From: Bacteroidales bacterium
GTDB taxonomy: Bacteria; Bacteroidota; Bacteroidia; Bacteroidales; JAGOPY01
Direction: 5' to 3'
Length of the DNA stretch: 64,000 nt
Assembly: GCA_023229505.1 (NCBI GenBank)
Contig: JALNZD010000020.1
Span: forward strand, 6,591-70,590
Of the stretch, positions 8,284 through 18,254 are shown in pieces; the first letter of the stretch is position 1; each line of letters begins with the position of its first letter. The notes under the pieces were generated by a model, which saw nothing but the letters and a program-made list of their open reading frames with translations, was not told the DNA's origin and did not search any database. A program made the translations under genes and the position numbers.

Positions 8284-9675
8284 TCAGTAACCAAGGATTT
8301 TTAGCATCGATTTGTAGCTTTGTTCTTTTGCAAAAAGCTTCGTATAATATTCACCTTCAGCATCACGGTCGATAATGATATGTTTGGGGGCTGGTATCAG
8401 GCAGTGTTGGATACCGCCGTAACCGCCGATGGATTCCTGGTATGCCCCGGTATGGAAAAGCCCGATGTATTGAGGTGTACCGGGCCTCATCTTGGGAAGG
8501 AATATCGCATTAGAGTGTGCTTCAGAATTATAGTAATCCATACTGTCGCAAGTCAGTCCGCCGAGGAAAACACGTTCATATTCATAATCCCAGTTATTAA
8601 CCGCCAGTAAAATAAACCGCTGGTTCAATGCCCAGGTATCGGGCAACGTCGTCATAAATGAACTGTCGATCATATTCCAGCTCTCCCGGTCATTCTGCCG
8701 CTTCTGATCAATGATGGAATAGAGGACAGCTCCGCTCTCCCCCACAGTAAAAGATCCGAATTCAGTGAAAATATCAGGTTCCGGAACATTATTCTGGTTA
8801 CAAATTATTTTGATCTGGGAGATGATCTCTTCTGCCATATATTCGTAATCATAATCAAATGAAAGTGAATTCTTTACCGGAAATCCGCCGCCTATATTAA
8901 GGGAATCAAGTTCAGGGCATATTTTCTTCAGTTCACAGTAAATATTAACACATTTTGTAAGTTCATTCCAGTAATAAGCCGTATCGCGGATCCCTGTATT
9001 GATGAAGAAATGAAGCATCTTCAGGGCGAATTTATTGTTGTTGCGGATATTTTCCTGGTAATAGGATAAGATATCATTATACCGTATTCCCAACCTGGAA
9101 GTATAAAATTCAAATTTGGGCTCTTCTTCTGAGGCAATCCTGATGCCAAGCTTGACTTTCTTCCTGATCCCCTTGGAAAATTTATCAAGTTCAAATATAT
9201 TGTCAAGAACCGGGATTGTATTCTCAAAACCCCTGTTGATAAGGTTTATAATGTTCTCAATATATTGCGGACGCTTGAATCCGTTACAAATGATAAAAGT
9301 TTCTTTATTCAAAAGTCCCTCTTCGTGCATTTGTTCCACGATATGGATATCAAATGCCGATGAGGTTTCAATATGAATATCATTCTTCAATGCTTCCTGG
9401 AGGACAAAGGAGAAATGTGAGCTCTTTGTACAATAACAATAGGTGTAATTCCCATTGTAATCAGCCTTTGCCATTGCAACATTGAACCATCTCTTAGCCT
9501 TCTGAATCTGTTCACTGATCTTAGGCAAATAGCTTATTTTTAATGGCGTTCCATATTGTTTAATGACATCCATTAAGGGTATTTCATGAAAATTAAGTTC
9601 ATTATCAATGACTTCGAATTCACTCGAAGGAAAATCAAAAGTCTGCTCGATAAGATCTAAATACTTTACTTTCAT
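8284..9675 (-). CDS. speA: Arginine decarboxylase, fold-III PLP enzyme
   Basis: Decarboxylates arginine to agmatine. The 463-residue protein is a fold type III (alanine-racemase-like) decarboxylase: the PLP lysine is Lys84 in YCTKSSHF, the phosphate-binding glycine loop is LNIGGGFPVKNS, and the C-terminal active-site motif reads CDSMDYYN, containing the Cys-Asp pair donated across the dimer. It is shorter than E. coli SpeA (about 658 residues), as in many Bacteroidota homologs. It is the first gene of the minus-strand cluster speA-speB-DHS-like. Ornithine or carboxynorspermidine decarboxylase activity cannot be excluded by sequence alone, but the agmatinase neighbour favours arginine. Confidence 0.85.
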   Translation of the reverse strand: MKVKYLDLIEQTFDFPSSEFEVIDNELNFHEIPLMDVIKQYGTPLKISYLPKISEQIQKAKRWFNVAMAKADYNGNYTYCYCTKSSHFSFVLQEALKNDIHIETSSAFDIHIVEQMHEEGLLNKETFIICNGFKRPQYIENIINLINRGFENTIPVLDNIFELDKFSKGIRKKVKLGIRIASEEEPKFEFYTSRLGIRYNDILSYYQENIRNNNKFALKMLHFFINTGIRDTAYYWNELTKCVNIYCELKKICPELDSLNIGGGFPVKNSLSFDYDYEYMAEEIISQIKIICNQNNVPEPDIFTEFGSFTVGESGAVLYSIIDQKRQNDRESWNMIDSSFMTTLPDTWALNQRFILLAVNNWDYEYERVFLGGLTCDSMDYYNSEAHSNAIFLPKMRPGTPQYIGLFHTGAYQESIGGYGGIQHCLIPAPKHIIIDRDAEGEYYTKLFAKEQSYKSMLKILGY

Positions 9676-9995
9676 ATCTATTCAATTTAAATTGAAAAAA
9701 GCAAACAAAGTTAATATAATATGCTTATTCTGAATAAATATTTATAATCCGCATAACCTGAATCTTACTTTTTTTATCAATGTAAGTTATGCAAATTTTA
9801 ATTATGCTCATCTTCAATATATTAAGGGATATTATTTATCCTTCTGGTAATTTTCGAATTTCAATTTTCGAATTTCGAATTTCGATTAAGCATTTTCGTC
9901 AATAAAAAATAACAGCACATTGGTAAATTACAAAAAATATGCTAATTTTGCACCCTCCAAAAAATAGATAAAAAAAATCCTAAAATTCTGAAAAC
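9676..9995. other. Divergent intergenic region between speA and secDF
   Basis: 320 bp, strongly AT-rich. It holds a short run of a TTTCGAA/AATTTCG repeat at about 9853-9885 and the secDF promoter. On the minus strand TAACTTTG (9706-9713) could be the -7 element for speA, but no good -33 partner is present. Nothing coding was seen. Confidence 0.5.
9920..9950 (+). promoter_or_regulatory. Bacteroidota-type promoter for secDF
   Basis: TTG at 9920-9922, 20 bp spacer, TAATTTTG at 9943-9950: a good match to the -33 (TTTG) and -7 (TAnnTTTG) elements read by the Bacteroidota primary sigma factor. It lies 45 bp before the secDF ATG. Confidence 0.5.
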
Positions 9996-12900
9996 ATGCA
10001 AAGTAAGGGAGCTATTAAGGTATTTGCGATTGCATTTTCAATAGTTTGTCTTTTCCAGTTATCATTTACTTTTTTCAGTTCGAAAGTTGAGCGGAATGCC
10101 CGTAGCTATGCTACAAATCAGGATGCGGTCAATCAAGCTGAAGCTCTTGCTAAGGGCGATCAACTGATGAAGACTTTTTATTTGGACTCTTTAGAAAAAG
10201 CCCGTGAATCTTACTATATCGATTCATTATCAAATCAGGTAGTCTATAATCTCCTGGTACGGAAATATACCTACAAGGAGGTAAAAGAAAGGGAGATCAA
10301 TCTTGGTTTGGACCTCAGGGGCGGTATGAATGTCGTGCTGGAAGTATCAATGGGTGATATCATTAATGCATTGGCAGGACCAAATAATGTCAACCCTATA
10401 TTCCGGCAGGCCATGCAAAGTGCATATGCCAAGCAACGATCGAGCCAGCGTGATTTCGTGACCTTGTTTGGGGAAGCTTTCAGTGAGACAGACCCCAATG
10501 CCAAGCTGGCTTCTATTTTTAATACGGTAGAACTTAAAGATAAGATCAGTTACAATTCTACTAATGAAGAAGTTCTTACAGTAATCAGGAAAGAAACCGA
10601 GGGTGCTTTTGACATGACTTTTAACATTCTCAGGACGCGTATCGACCGTTTTGGTGTGACTCAGCCAAATATTCAGAAACTGGCCGGAACCGGAAGGATA
10701 CTCGTTGAACTTCCAGGCATCAAGGACCCGGCCCGCGTCAGGAAACTTCTCCAGGGAACTGCAAATCTTGAATTCTGGGAAACCTACAGTTATTCTGAAA
10801 TATATACTTATTTCGCTGAAGCAAATAAACGGCTGGTAACCGTACTTGGTACTGAAAAATTAGAAGGGGAATCTTCCCTGGTTGACTCACTGGGTGCAAT
10901 TAATGCTACTGGTGAAAGTAATGCACTTGTCCAGGGAGAAGCAAAAGATACGGCAACTTCCCTGCTTGAGAAGATCGAAAGCGATACTTCCAAGGCAGCA
11001 GATAAAGACCGGTCCTTTGAAGATTATGCCAAGGAAAACCCGCTGAATGCATATCTCCAACCGGCATTTTTTCAGAGCGAAGACGGGAATTATTACCCGG
11101 GCCAGACTGCAACTGTCGGCTTTGCTGCCATTAAAGATACGGCCAGTATCAACGCGATGTTGAGCAAGACAAACAGCGTTTTCCCAAGGAACCTGAGACT
11201 GGTATGGACCGCCAAACCACGAGACGAAAAGACTGATGTTCTGGAGCTTGTGGCACTGAAAGTCACTTCACGCGATGGTTCTGCAGCCCTGGGCGGTGGC
11301 GTCATCGTGGATGCCCGGCAGGATTATGACCAGGCAGGCGGTGTGGAAGTGAGCCTTTCGATGAACAGTGAAGGTGCACGGGTATGGAAAAGACTGACCG
11401 GGGAGAATATAGACAAACAGGTTGCTATTGTTCTGGACAATCATGTTTATTCCTTCCCTACCGTAAGGGGCGAAATCCCTAACGGAATGTCTTCTATCAG
11501 CGGAGGCGGAATGACTCTTGAAGAAGGCCAGGACCTTGCAAATATCCTCAAAGCCGGAAAATTACCAGCTTCTGCCCGTATCGTGGAGGAAGCTGTGGTC
11601 GGTCCGTCACTGGGCCAGGAAGCCATCAATGCCGGTTTATGGTCTTTTGTCATAGCTTTCATGCTAGTCCTGGCATATATGGCATTCTTTTACGCCCGGG
11701 CCGGTTGGGTTGCCAACCTTGCCCTGGTAGTCAACATCTTCTTTATTTTCGGAGTGCTCGCCTCCCTGGGCGCAGTGCTCACGCTTCCAGGTATTGCCGG
11801 TATAGTGCTGACGCTCGGAATGGCCGTGGATGCCAACGTTATTATATATGAACGAATCAAGGAAGAAATGCGGGCAGGAAAAGGGATGCGCCTGGCCATC
11901 TCTGATGGTTACAAAGCCGCTTATTCCGCTATCATCGACGGAAACGTGACCACACTTCTTACTGCTGTTGTTCTTTACATCTTCGGAACAGGCCCTGTAC
12001 AGGGTTTTGCCACTACCCTGATTATCGGTATCCTCAGCTCACTATTTACAGCGATCTTCATTTCAAGGATCATTTTTACCTGGGCACTGGATAAAAACAA
12101 GCATATCACGTTTGATGTGCCCATCACACATGATTTCCTCCATAACACTAAAATAGACTTCCTGAAATTGCGTAAATATGCTTATATCTTTTCCATTACG
12201 CTCTCTGTGATTGGTATTATCTCGCTCTTTACCAGGGGACTTGACCAGGGGGTTGACTTTGCGGGTGGCAGAACTTATGTAATTCGTTTCGATCAGGAAA
12301 TCAAAACCAATGAAATACGTACTGCCCTTACAGCACAATTCGATGGTATGGCCCCTGAAGTCAAAACATTCGGGCCTACTTCACAGGTCAAGGTCACAAC
12401 CAAATATAAGATCAATGATGAAGGCCCGGAAGTTGATTCGATTATTCAAAATAAACTTTTTACAGGGTTAAAACCATTCTATGCCAAGAAAGACATCACT
12501 TACATAGATTTTTCAACAGATGCCACTGAAGTTGGGAAAATACTCGGTATCCGAAGTTCTCAAAAAGTCGGGCCCACTATCGCTGACGATATCCGGAATA
12601 GAGCTTTCATGGCTGTTATATTTGCCCTTATAGTAATATTTATCTATATTGCCATCCGGTTCAAAAAGTGGCAATACGGATTTGGTGGTTTAGTATCCCT
12701 GTTCCATGATGCCCTGATCACCCTCGGGATTTTCTCGTTGTTATACAGCATCATGCCATTCAGCATGGAGGCTGATCAGACGCTGATTGCTGCTATCCTT
12801 ACCATTATTGGTTATTCTATTAATGATACTGTTATCATCTTCGACAGGATACGCGAATATGTCACGCTTCATCCAAAGAGGGAATATTCCATCAACGTTA

Positions 12901-13133
12901 ATGAAGCGCTGAACAGCACCCTGTCACGGACAGTGAATACATCTGGCACTACATTGGTCGTTTTAATTGCCATATTTATCCTTGGTGGAGAAATCATCAG
13001 GGGATTCACTTTTGCTCTCTTGTTCGGAATTTTCTTCGGCACTTATTCTTCAGTTTTCGTGGCTACTCCTATTGCATTTGACCTGATGAATAGAAAAATA
13101 AAAAAAACACTCAAAATAAAAGAGTCAAAATAA
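9996..13133 (+). CDS. secDF: Protein translocase SecDF fusion
   Basis: A 1045-residue fusion of SecD and SecF, the proton-driven RND-type accessory of the Sec translocon that helps pull proteins through the inner membrane. One helix at residues 5-25 is followed by the SecD hallmark LGLDLRGGMNVVLEV, a large periplasmic P1 region with a low-complexity insert around residues 290-350, and six helices containing AVDANVIIYERIKEE. The SecF half begins near residue 725, carries LDQGVDFAGGRTYVI and a second six-helix set with YSINDTVIIFDRIRE. Fusions of this kind are usual in Bacteroidota. It is preceded by a good promoter and followed by a clear terminator, so it is probably monocistronic. Confidence 0.96.
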   Translation: MQSKGAIKVFAIAFSIVCLFQLSFTFFSSKVERNARSYATNQDAVNQAEALAKGDQLMKTFYLDSLEKARESYYIDSLSNQVVYNLLVRKYTYKEVKEREINLGLDLRGGMNVVLEVSMGDIINALAGPNNVNPIFRQAMQSAYAKQRSSQRDFVTLFGEAFSETDPNAKLASIFNTVELKDKISYNSTNEEVLTVIRKETEGAFDMTFNILRTRIDRFGVTQPNIQKLAGTGRILVELPGIKDPARVRKLLQGTANLEFWETYSYSEIYTYFAEANKRLVTVLGTEKLEGESSLVDSLGAINATGESNALVQGEAKDTATSLLEKIESDTSKAADKDRSFEDYAKENPLNAYLQPAFFQSEDGNYYPGQTATVGFAAIKDTASINAMLSKTNSVFPRNLRLVWTAKPRDEKTDVLELVALKVTSRDGSAALGGGVIVDARQDYDQAGGVEVSLSMNSEGARVWKRLTGENIDKQVAIVLDNHVYSFPTVRGEIPNGMSSISGGGMTLEEGQDLANILKAGKLPASARIVEEAVVGPSLGQEAINAGLWSFVIAFMLVLAYMAFFYARAGWVANLALVVNIFFIFGVLASLGAVLTLPGIAGIVLTLGMAVDANVIIYERIKEEMRAGKGMRLAISDGYKAAYSAIIDGNVTTLLTAVVLYIFGTGPVQGFATTLIIGILSSLFTAIFISRIIFTWALDKNKHITFDVPITHDFLHNTKIDFLKLRKYAYIFSITLSVIGIISLFTRGLDQGVDFAGGRTYVIRFDQEIKTNEIRTALTAQFDGMAPEVKTFGPTSQVKVTTKYKINDEGPEVDSIIQNKLFTGLKPFYAKKDITYIDFSTDATEVGKILGIRSSQKVGPTIADDIRNRAFMAVIFALIVIFIYIAIRFKKWQYGFGGLVSLFHDALITLGIFSLLYSIMPFSMEADQTLIAAILTIIGYSINDTVIIFDRIREYVTLHPKREYSINVNEALNSTLSRTVNTSGTTLVVLIAIFILGGEIIRGFTFALLFGIFFGTYSSVFVATPIAFDLMNRKIKKTLKIKESK

Positions 13134-13151
13134 ACTTTTCATTATTGAATA

Positions 13152-13203
13152 AAGGCTGGTTTGCCACTAAATGAAAATTTAAGGCAGACCAGCCTTTTTT
13201 TAT
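13152..13203 (+). terminator. Intrinsic terminator after secDF
   Basis: Stem of 14 bp (AAGGCTGGTTTGCC at 13152-13165 with GGCAGACCAGCCTT at 13183-13196, one mismatch), 17-nt loop, directly followed by a run of seven Ts. It lies 19 bp after the secDF stop. Confidence 0.85.
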
Positions 13204-13234
13204 TATTTTTGCAGGTCTATACATCCAGGGCCTT

Positions 13235-13588
13235 ATGCCAGCAGTACTTCTTTTTTTTGATATCAGCGCCGGGGAATTAATGGTTATCCTTCTGGCTGCA
13301 TTCATCGTTTTCGGTCCCAGCAAAATACCTGAGATCGCCAGGAAAATTGGCCGTGGGATGAATGAGATCCGCAGGGCTTCGGACGAAATAAAAAGAGAGA
13401 TTACCAAAGAAACAAGAAAAGTTGAAAAAGAATTGAATGTCGAAGGATCCGTTTTTAAAGATTTGAAAAAGACAGCGGATGAGATCAGGCAAGACTTTGA
13501 AAACACAGCAAGGCCCTTAAATGATAATATTGATAAACCGGCCGGGGATGTTTCTGAAGGTTCGCCTCCTCCGGATATGAAAGGATAA
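13235..13588 (+). CDS. tatA: Twin-arginine translocase subunit TatA/TatE
   Basis: Pore-forming subunit of the Tat system for folded proteins. The 117-residue protein has one N-terminal helix (GELMVILLAAFIVF), the conserved FGPSKIPEIARKIGRG hinge and start of the amphipathic helix, then a charged, Lys/Glu-rich tail typical of Bacteroidota TatA. Substrates in this genome include the Tat-signal protein ActB at 30.8 kb. TatC is not in the window. TatA and TatB are hard to separate by sequence; the FGP motif and short length favour TatA. Confidence 0.9.
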   Translation: MPAVLLFFDISAGELMVILLAAFIVFGPSKIPEIARKIGRGMNEIRRASDEIKREITKETRKVEKELNVEGSVFKDLKKTADEIRQDFENTARPLNDNIDKPAGDVSEGSPPPDMKG

Positions 13589-13658
13589 AACTGATACAGT
13601 CAAATAATTATAGCTTTTCTTCGTTAACAATCATTGAAGAAAAAGGCTCCGATTAAGA

Positions 13659-16133
13659 ATGAAAAAGATATCACGCATTTTAACCCTGGTATTATTGGTA
13701 CTTGTTGTCTGCAACCAGGCAGCGGGTCAAAAACAACGTTCGTTTATCCGGAGTGCTGATGATGCATTTGCAGACGAGCGTTATTCAATCGCCATCGAGA
13801 AGTATCAGAAAGCATATACCAAAGTCAAAAAGAATCCCATAGAAAGGAACCGGATTTCTTTTCAACTGGCAGAGTGTTTCCGCAGAACCGGAGACATAAA
13901 ACGGGCCGATATACAATATAAAAGATTGATTAAAAACGGTTATGACAGCAAGGAGCCTATCATCCTGCTCCATTATGCCAATGCGCAGAAATCTGAAGGG
14001 AACCTGGAAGAAGCGAAAACCTATTACGAACTTTATGATAAGAAGATGCCTGATGATCCCAGGGGTAAATATGGGATCCAGTCGTGTGAGAAGATCCCTG
14101 ACTGGGTAGAATTTGAATCCAAATATGAAGTTGTAGAAGAGAAAGGGCTCAACTCGCGGGAAGCTGATTTTGCGCCCACTTATTCCAGTGAAACGTATAA
14201 TTCCCTCATTTTCACTTCAACACGCGAAGGAAGCAAAGGAAAAGGGATCGATGAATGGACCAATCAAAGCTTCAGCTGCCTGTTCCAGGCCAGGATGGAC
14301 CGTAAAAATGAGTGGAGCACACCCGAATTGCTTGATGACCAGGAAAAAGACGGGGTGAACTCTGAGGCGAACGAAGGTGCTCCCGCAATGACCAGCGACT
14401 TCAGCACATTATATTTTACCCGCTGTCCGGATGAAGATGGTACCACAAATGGTTGCCAGATCTACACATCCAGGCGGACAGGAAGATATTGGAGCAAACC
14501 TGAATTGATGCCGCTGGGACTGGATTCAACGGAAGTTGTCGGTCACCCGGCCATTAGCCGGGATGAAATGGTTATTTATTTCTCTTCGAACCGTACAGGT
14601 GGAATGGGTGGAAAAGACATTTGGGTGGCCTTCCGTGAAAGCAGGAGTGAACCGTTTGGCCGACCTTACAACCTTGGTCCGATCATCAATACGCCTGGGG
14701 ATGAAATGTTCCCGTTCCTCAGGGCAGATACCCTGTTATATTTCACTTCCGATGGCCATCCAGGCCTGGGGGGACTTGATATTTTTTATACGATCCCGGA
14801 TACAGCCAGGATGTGGACAACACCAGTAAATATGGGTATCCCGATCAATTCAACTGCCGATGACTTCGCCATTATTTTTAATCCTGAAGGGGAACAAGGA
14901 TTTTTCTCCTCAAACCGGAGTGGAAAAAAATCAAAGGAAGATATTTATTCCTTCATTATACCTCCGGTGGCATTCACGCTGAGTGGCGCCGTAAAGGATG
15001 ATCGTACGCTTCAATTTATTCCAGGGGCGAGGGTCGATATTGTCGGGTCAGATGGCATCTCCATGACTGCCAGGACTTCTGAAACCGGCGTTTACATGTT
15101 TGGCAGGAGTCAGATCATGCCCAATACGACTTATGAGATGACCGTTTCAAAAGATGAATATTTCAATTCCAGTGGCAGAGTTACAACAGTCGGCTATGAA
15201 AAAAGCAAGGACCTTACGCGCGATTTCATTCTTCAACCAATTCCTGAAGAACCAATAGTACTTCCAGAAATCCTTTACGATCTTGCTAAGTGGGACCTTA
15301 AGCCCGAATACCAGGATTCATTGCAAGGCCTCATAACCACACTTGATGAAAACCCCACGCTGATTATTGAGCTTGCTTCTCACACGGATGCCCGGGACAC
15401 TTACGAACGCAATGATATCCTGTCGCAGCGCCGGGCGCAGTCGGTGGTCGATTATCTCATCGAACGGGGGATCGATCCGGATCGCCTTATCGCCAAAGGT
15501 TATGGGGAAAGGGTGCCGAGAATCTTATTGAAAGATGTAACACGTGACGGATTTCTGTTTAAAGAAGGGACCGTCCTGACAGAATCCTATATCGATTCAC
15601 TGTCCACAGTTCCGTATAAGGAAGCTGCTCACCAGTTGAACAGGCGGACCGAGTTCAGGGTTATCAGTAAAGATTTTGTACCTAAACCTAAAAATGTTGA
15701 ACTCGGAAAAACCGTTCAAATCCAGCTTAACCCTGACGATAACGTCTTAAAATATACCCTGGCACCCAAATCCGGATTCATTACGGCGCCTTGCATTATC
15801 AATGGCTATACAGTTCAGTTCACTTTTGATGCAAAACTTATCGCGCAAATTTCAGTGGACGAGGCAATGAGATTACTGGCCACCGGCGCAATCGGTAAAG
15901 AAGATTTCAAAGGCAATCCCGATGAGATTTTAGCCAATGCGACCATTGCCAACCGTGCCATCCTTGTCATTAAGGAATTCACCATTGCCAATGAAACGGT
16001 AAAAGATGTTGAATTCATGGTTAACTCAAACCTGGGATACCCGTTAATAATCGGAAATACGGTTCTGGCGGCTTTCGGGGATTATACGATTGATAATCAG
16101 CGACAGCAGATCATTTTCAGGAAGAAGAAATAA
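13659..16133 (+). CDS. OmpA-family envelope protein with TPR and WD40-like repeats (PorE-like)
   Basis: An 824-residue exported protein (signal MKKISRILTLVLLVLVV...AAGQ). Domains in order: TPR-like helices (about 30-135), a PD40/WD40-like propeller (about 155-425) with repeated FTSTREG, YFSSNRTGG, YFTSDGH, FFSSNRSG blades, a carboxypeptidase regulatory-like domain (435-520) and an OmpA-type peptidoglycan-binding domain (about 535-655) with SHTDARDTYERND and SQRRAQSVVDYL. This order matches PorE, which anchors the type IX secretion machinery to peptidoglycan; equivalence is inference. Two features differ: an insert of about 40 residues within the OmpA domain and an extra C-terminal domain of about 160 residues. 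The stop overlaps the purM start by one base. Confidence 0.85.
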   Translation: MKKISRILTLVLLVLVVCNQAAGQKQRSFIRSADDAFADERYSIAIEKYQKAYTKVKKNPIERNRISFQLAECFRRTGDIKRADIQYKRLIKNGYDSKEPIILLHYANAQKSEGNLEEAKTYYELYDKKMPDDPRGKYGIQSCEKIPDWVEFESKYEVVEEKGLNSREADFAPTYSSETYNSLIFTSTREGSKGKGIDEWTNQSFSCLFQARMDRKNEWSTPELLDDQEKDGVNSEANEGAPAMTSDFSTLYFTRCPDEDGTTNGCQIYTSRRTGRYWSKPELMPLGLDSTEVVGHPAISRDEMVIYFSSNRTGGMGGKDIWVAFRESRSEPFGRPYNLGPIINTPGDEMFPFLRADTLLYFTSDGHPGLGGLDIFYTIPDTARMWTTPVNMGIPINSTADDFAIIFNPEGEQGFFSSNRSGKKSKEDIYSFIIPPVAFTLSGAVKDDRTLQFIPGARVDIVGSDGISMTARTSETGVYMFGRSQIMPNTTYEMTVSKDEYFNSSGRVTTVGYEKSKDLTRDFILQPIPEEPIVLPEILYDLAKWDLKPEYQDSLQGLITTLDENPTLIIELASHTDARDTYERNDILSQRRAQSVVDYLIERGIDPDRLIAKGYGERVPRILLKDVTRDGFLFKEGTVLTESYIDSLSTVPYKEAAHQLNRRTEFRVISKDFVPKPKNVELGKTVQIQLNPDDNVLKYTLAPKSGFITAPCIINGYTVQFTFDAKLIAQISVDEAMRLLATGAIGKEDFKGNPDEILANATIANRAILVIKEFTIANETVKDVEFMVNSNLGYPLIIGNTVLAAFGDYTIDNQRQQIIFRKKK

Positions 16134-17302
16134 TGGCAGATGACCTGAAATATTCACTTCGGGGTGTATCGGCATCCAAGGAAGATGTGCATGCTGCCAT
16201 CAGGAATATCGATAAAGGCATTTTCCCACAAGCTTTTTGTAAAATCGTCCCTGATCTGATAGGAGGTGATCCAGAGTGGTGCAACATCATGCATGCCGAT
16301 GGGGCCGGGACGAAATCTTCCCTGGCTTATATTTACTGGAAAGAAACCGGTGACATTTCCGTCTGGAAAGGGCTCGCACAGGATGCCATCGTAATGAATA
16401 TTGATGACCTGCTTTGCGTCGGAGCGACTGGTACAATATTAATTTCTTCCACTATTGGCAGGAACAAAAAGCTTATTTCCGGAGAGGTCATCTCGGCCAT
16501 CATTGAAGGCACGGAGGAATTCCTGGCAAAGATGCGTAGTCTCGGAATTGAAATCTATTCAACAGGCGGCGAAACAGCCGATGTCGGTGATATTGTGAGG
16601 ACTATCATCGTGGATTCGACCGTCACAGCAAGGATGAGGCGCGAAGATGTGATCCGCAACGACCAGATCCAGCCTGGCGACGTCATTATCGGCCTGTCGT
16701 CTTACGGGCAGGCCTCTTATGAAGATACTTACAATGGCGGAATGGGCAGCAACGGCCTGACTTCCGCCCGTCATGATATGTTCAATAAGGTTTACCGGGA
16801 GAAATACCCTGAAAGCCTTGATCCTGAGATGCCGGCAGATCTTTCATATACCGGGCCTTTCCGGGTCACTGATCCTTCCGGAGTTCCAGGTGTTAATATT
16901 GGCAAACTGGTCTTATCCCCTACCCGCACCTATGCCCCGGTGATGCTTAAAATCTTAGCAGAACACCGGGCAAATATCCATGGATTAGTACATTGCAGCG
17001 GTGGAGGACAGACAAAAGTTCTTAATTTCATTGAAAATCTTAAAGTAGTAAAAGACAATCTTTTCCCCATCCCTCCCCTTTTTCAGCTTATCCAAAAGCA
17101 TTCAGGCACGTCATGGCAGGAGATGTTCAAGGTCTTTAACATGGGCCATCGTTTTGAAATTTACCTTCCTGAAAAATTCGCCGGTGATGTGATTAAAGTT
17201 TCGCAGCAATTCAACATCGAGGCGAAGATCATCGGGCATTGCGAGGTATCAGAGAAAAGGTCATTGGTCATTCGTCATCAGGAAGAGGAATTGGCGTATT
17301 GA
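16133..17302 (+). CDS. purM: Phosphoribosylformylglycinamidine cyclo-ligase (AIR synthetase)
   Basis: PurM closes the imidazole ring of aminoimidazole ribotide in purine synthesis. The 389-residue protein shows the PurM fold with HADGAGTKSSLAY (ATP/substrate loop), MNIDDLLCVGA, STGGETADVGDIVRT and HCSGGGQTKVL near the C-terminal lobe, then FNMGHRFEIY. It is slightly longer than the E. coli enzyme (345 residues), as in many Bacteroidota. The ATG overlaps the stop of the preceding OmpA-family gene (TAATG), so the pair is coupled although the functions are unrelated. Confidence 0.93.
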   Translation: MADDLKYSLRGVSASKEDVHAAIRNIDKGIFPQAFCKIVPDLIGGDPEWCNIMHADGAGTKSSLAYIYWKETGDISVWKGLAQDAIVMNIDDLLCVGATGTILISSTIGRNKKLISGEVISAIIEGTEEFLAKMRSLGIEIYSTGGETADVGDIVRTIIVDSTVTARMRREDVIRNDQIQPGDVIIGLSSYGQASYEDTYNGGMGSNGLTSARHDMFNKVYREKYPESLDPEMPADLSYTGPFRVTDPSGVPGVNIGKLVLSPTRTYAPVMLKILAEHRANIHGLVHCSGGGQTKVLNFIENLKVVKDNLFPIPPLFQLIQKHSGTSWQEMFKVFNMGHRFEIYLPEKFAGDVIKVSQQFNIEAKIIGHCEVSEKRSLVIRHQEEELAY

Positions 17303-17843
17303 TGTATTTGATCCCTCCTTTGAGGGGATGACGCAGCGGAGATTGCAAACAGATCCCGACGAAGGAGGGATCTGCCGGCCAACACTCCGCATCTCGCCCG
17401 CTCGCCTGTTCGCTCTTTCGCCCGATCTCTGAAAGAAAGATTTCTCCTGATCAAAAATATTTCTTAAACACATGGTACATTTTAAGTTATTTATGATTAA
17501 CTTTAGCTCCCCCCACTTAATGGCCAGGAAAATTAAATATTGTCAAATTTCATGTCTACTTACGCATTTCCATAAGCTCTTCAATACCTTATATCATTTT
17601 CTGAATCTCAGTACCTGGATCCCGAATCATAATTCAAGGATTTATTCTCCTTCTTCTACTCTCAAGCATTCATTTTCCCTTCCCCAATTTCGAATTTCCA
17701 TTTTCGATTACCTAATGTCAGTTATTCCAGTCTGCCACTCGCCTCCTGCATGTAAGGGCTAATTTAACCCCATAATGAAATGATTTAAACCAAAATAATT
17801 CAACATCCAAAAATTTTTGTCTTACCTTTAAAATCTGATTCTT
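17303..17843. repeat. Intergenic region with inverted and dispersed repeats
   Basis: 541 bp without a credible gene. Seen here: an 11-bp inverted repeat GATCCCTCCTT (17310-17320) / AAGGAGGGATC (17362-17372); a roughly 40-bp segment at 17388-17430 that is similar to 21949-21990 and, inverted, to 45094-45130; and a TTTCGAATTTCCATTTTCG stretch near 17686-17706. A 96-residue open frame (17472-17762) is low-complexity and crosses these repeats, so I do not call it. TACCTTTA at 17823-17830 may be the -7 element for the next gene. Confidence 0.6.
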
Positions 17844-18242
17844 ATGAAAAAATTAGCTTCCATATTGTTTATTATTCTTCTGGGCTCTTCATCATTATTA
17901 AGTCAAACCACAACTGGCCATGTAAGAGTTACCTGGAATCCGCAATTATGTGAAGCATGTTGCCTTGGGATGCAATACGGTCCCTGTATAACAGTGGTAA
18001 GGGTATTTGACGATTATGTGATTGTAGACGATTCGTGCGTTGTTGTAAGTAATACTGATCACTACGATTTTTCATTTACCATGCCTCAATGCACATCAAA
18101 TTGGGACATCATAGTCTATGCCGCCGTTTGGGCCGGTTGTGACGGAGGTCCATTATGCTGTCATGGTAAAAACCAAGGCCTAACCTTTACTTGTTCTCAA
18201 TTAGAAAGTGGACAAATAGTGCCCGTTTTGTGGGATGAATAG
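17844..18242 (+). CDS. Small Cys-rich secreted protein, unknown function
   Basis: 132 residues. A clear signal peptide (MKKLASILFIILLGSSSLLSQ) precedes a mature domain of about 111 residues with ten cysteines, among them EACC, PLCC and CSQ, which suggests several disulfides in the periplasm or outside the cell. TGHVRVTWNP at the start of the mature part looks like the first strand of a beta-sandwich. No family recognised. It is followed by a perfect stem-loop and then by the CHU_C protein, which also has a Cys cluster (GCCCWD) near its N-terminus; the two may act together, but that is inference. Confidence 0.7.
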   Translation: MKKLASILFIILLGSSSLLSQTTTGHVRVTWNPQLCEACCLGMQYGPCITVVRVFDDYVIVDDSCVVVSNTDHYDFSFTMPQCTSNWDIIVYAAVWAGCDGGPLCCHGKNQGLTFTCSQLESGQIVPVLWDE

Positions 18243-18254
18243 TTTATAACTTAG

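Noticed and set aside
17472..17762. 96-residue open frame downstream of purM
   Set aside because: Low-complexity composition, runs through intergenic repeats, no signal for translation start and no recognisable domain.
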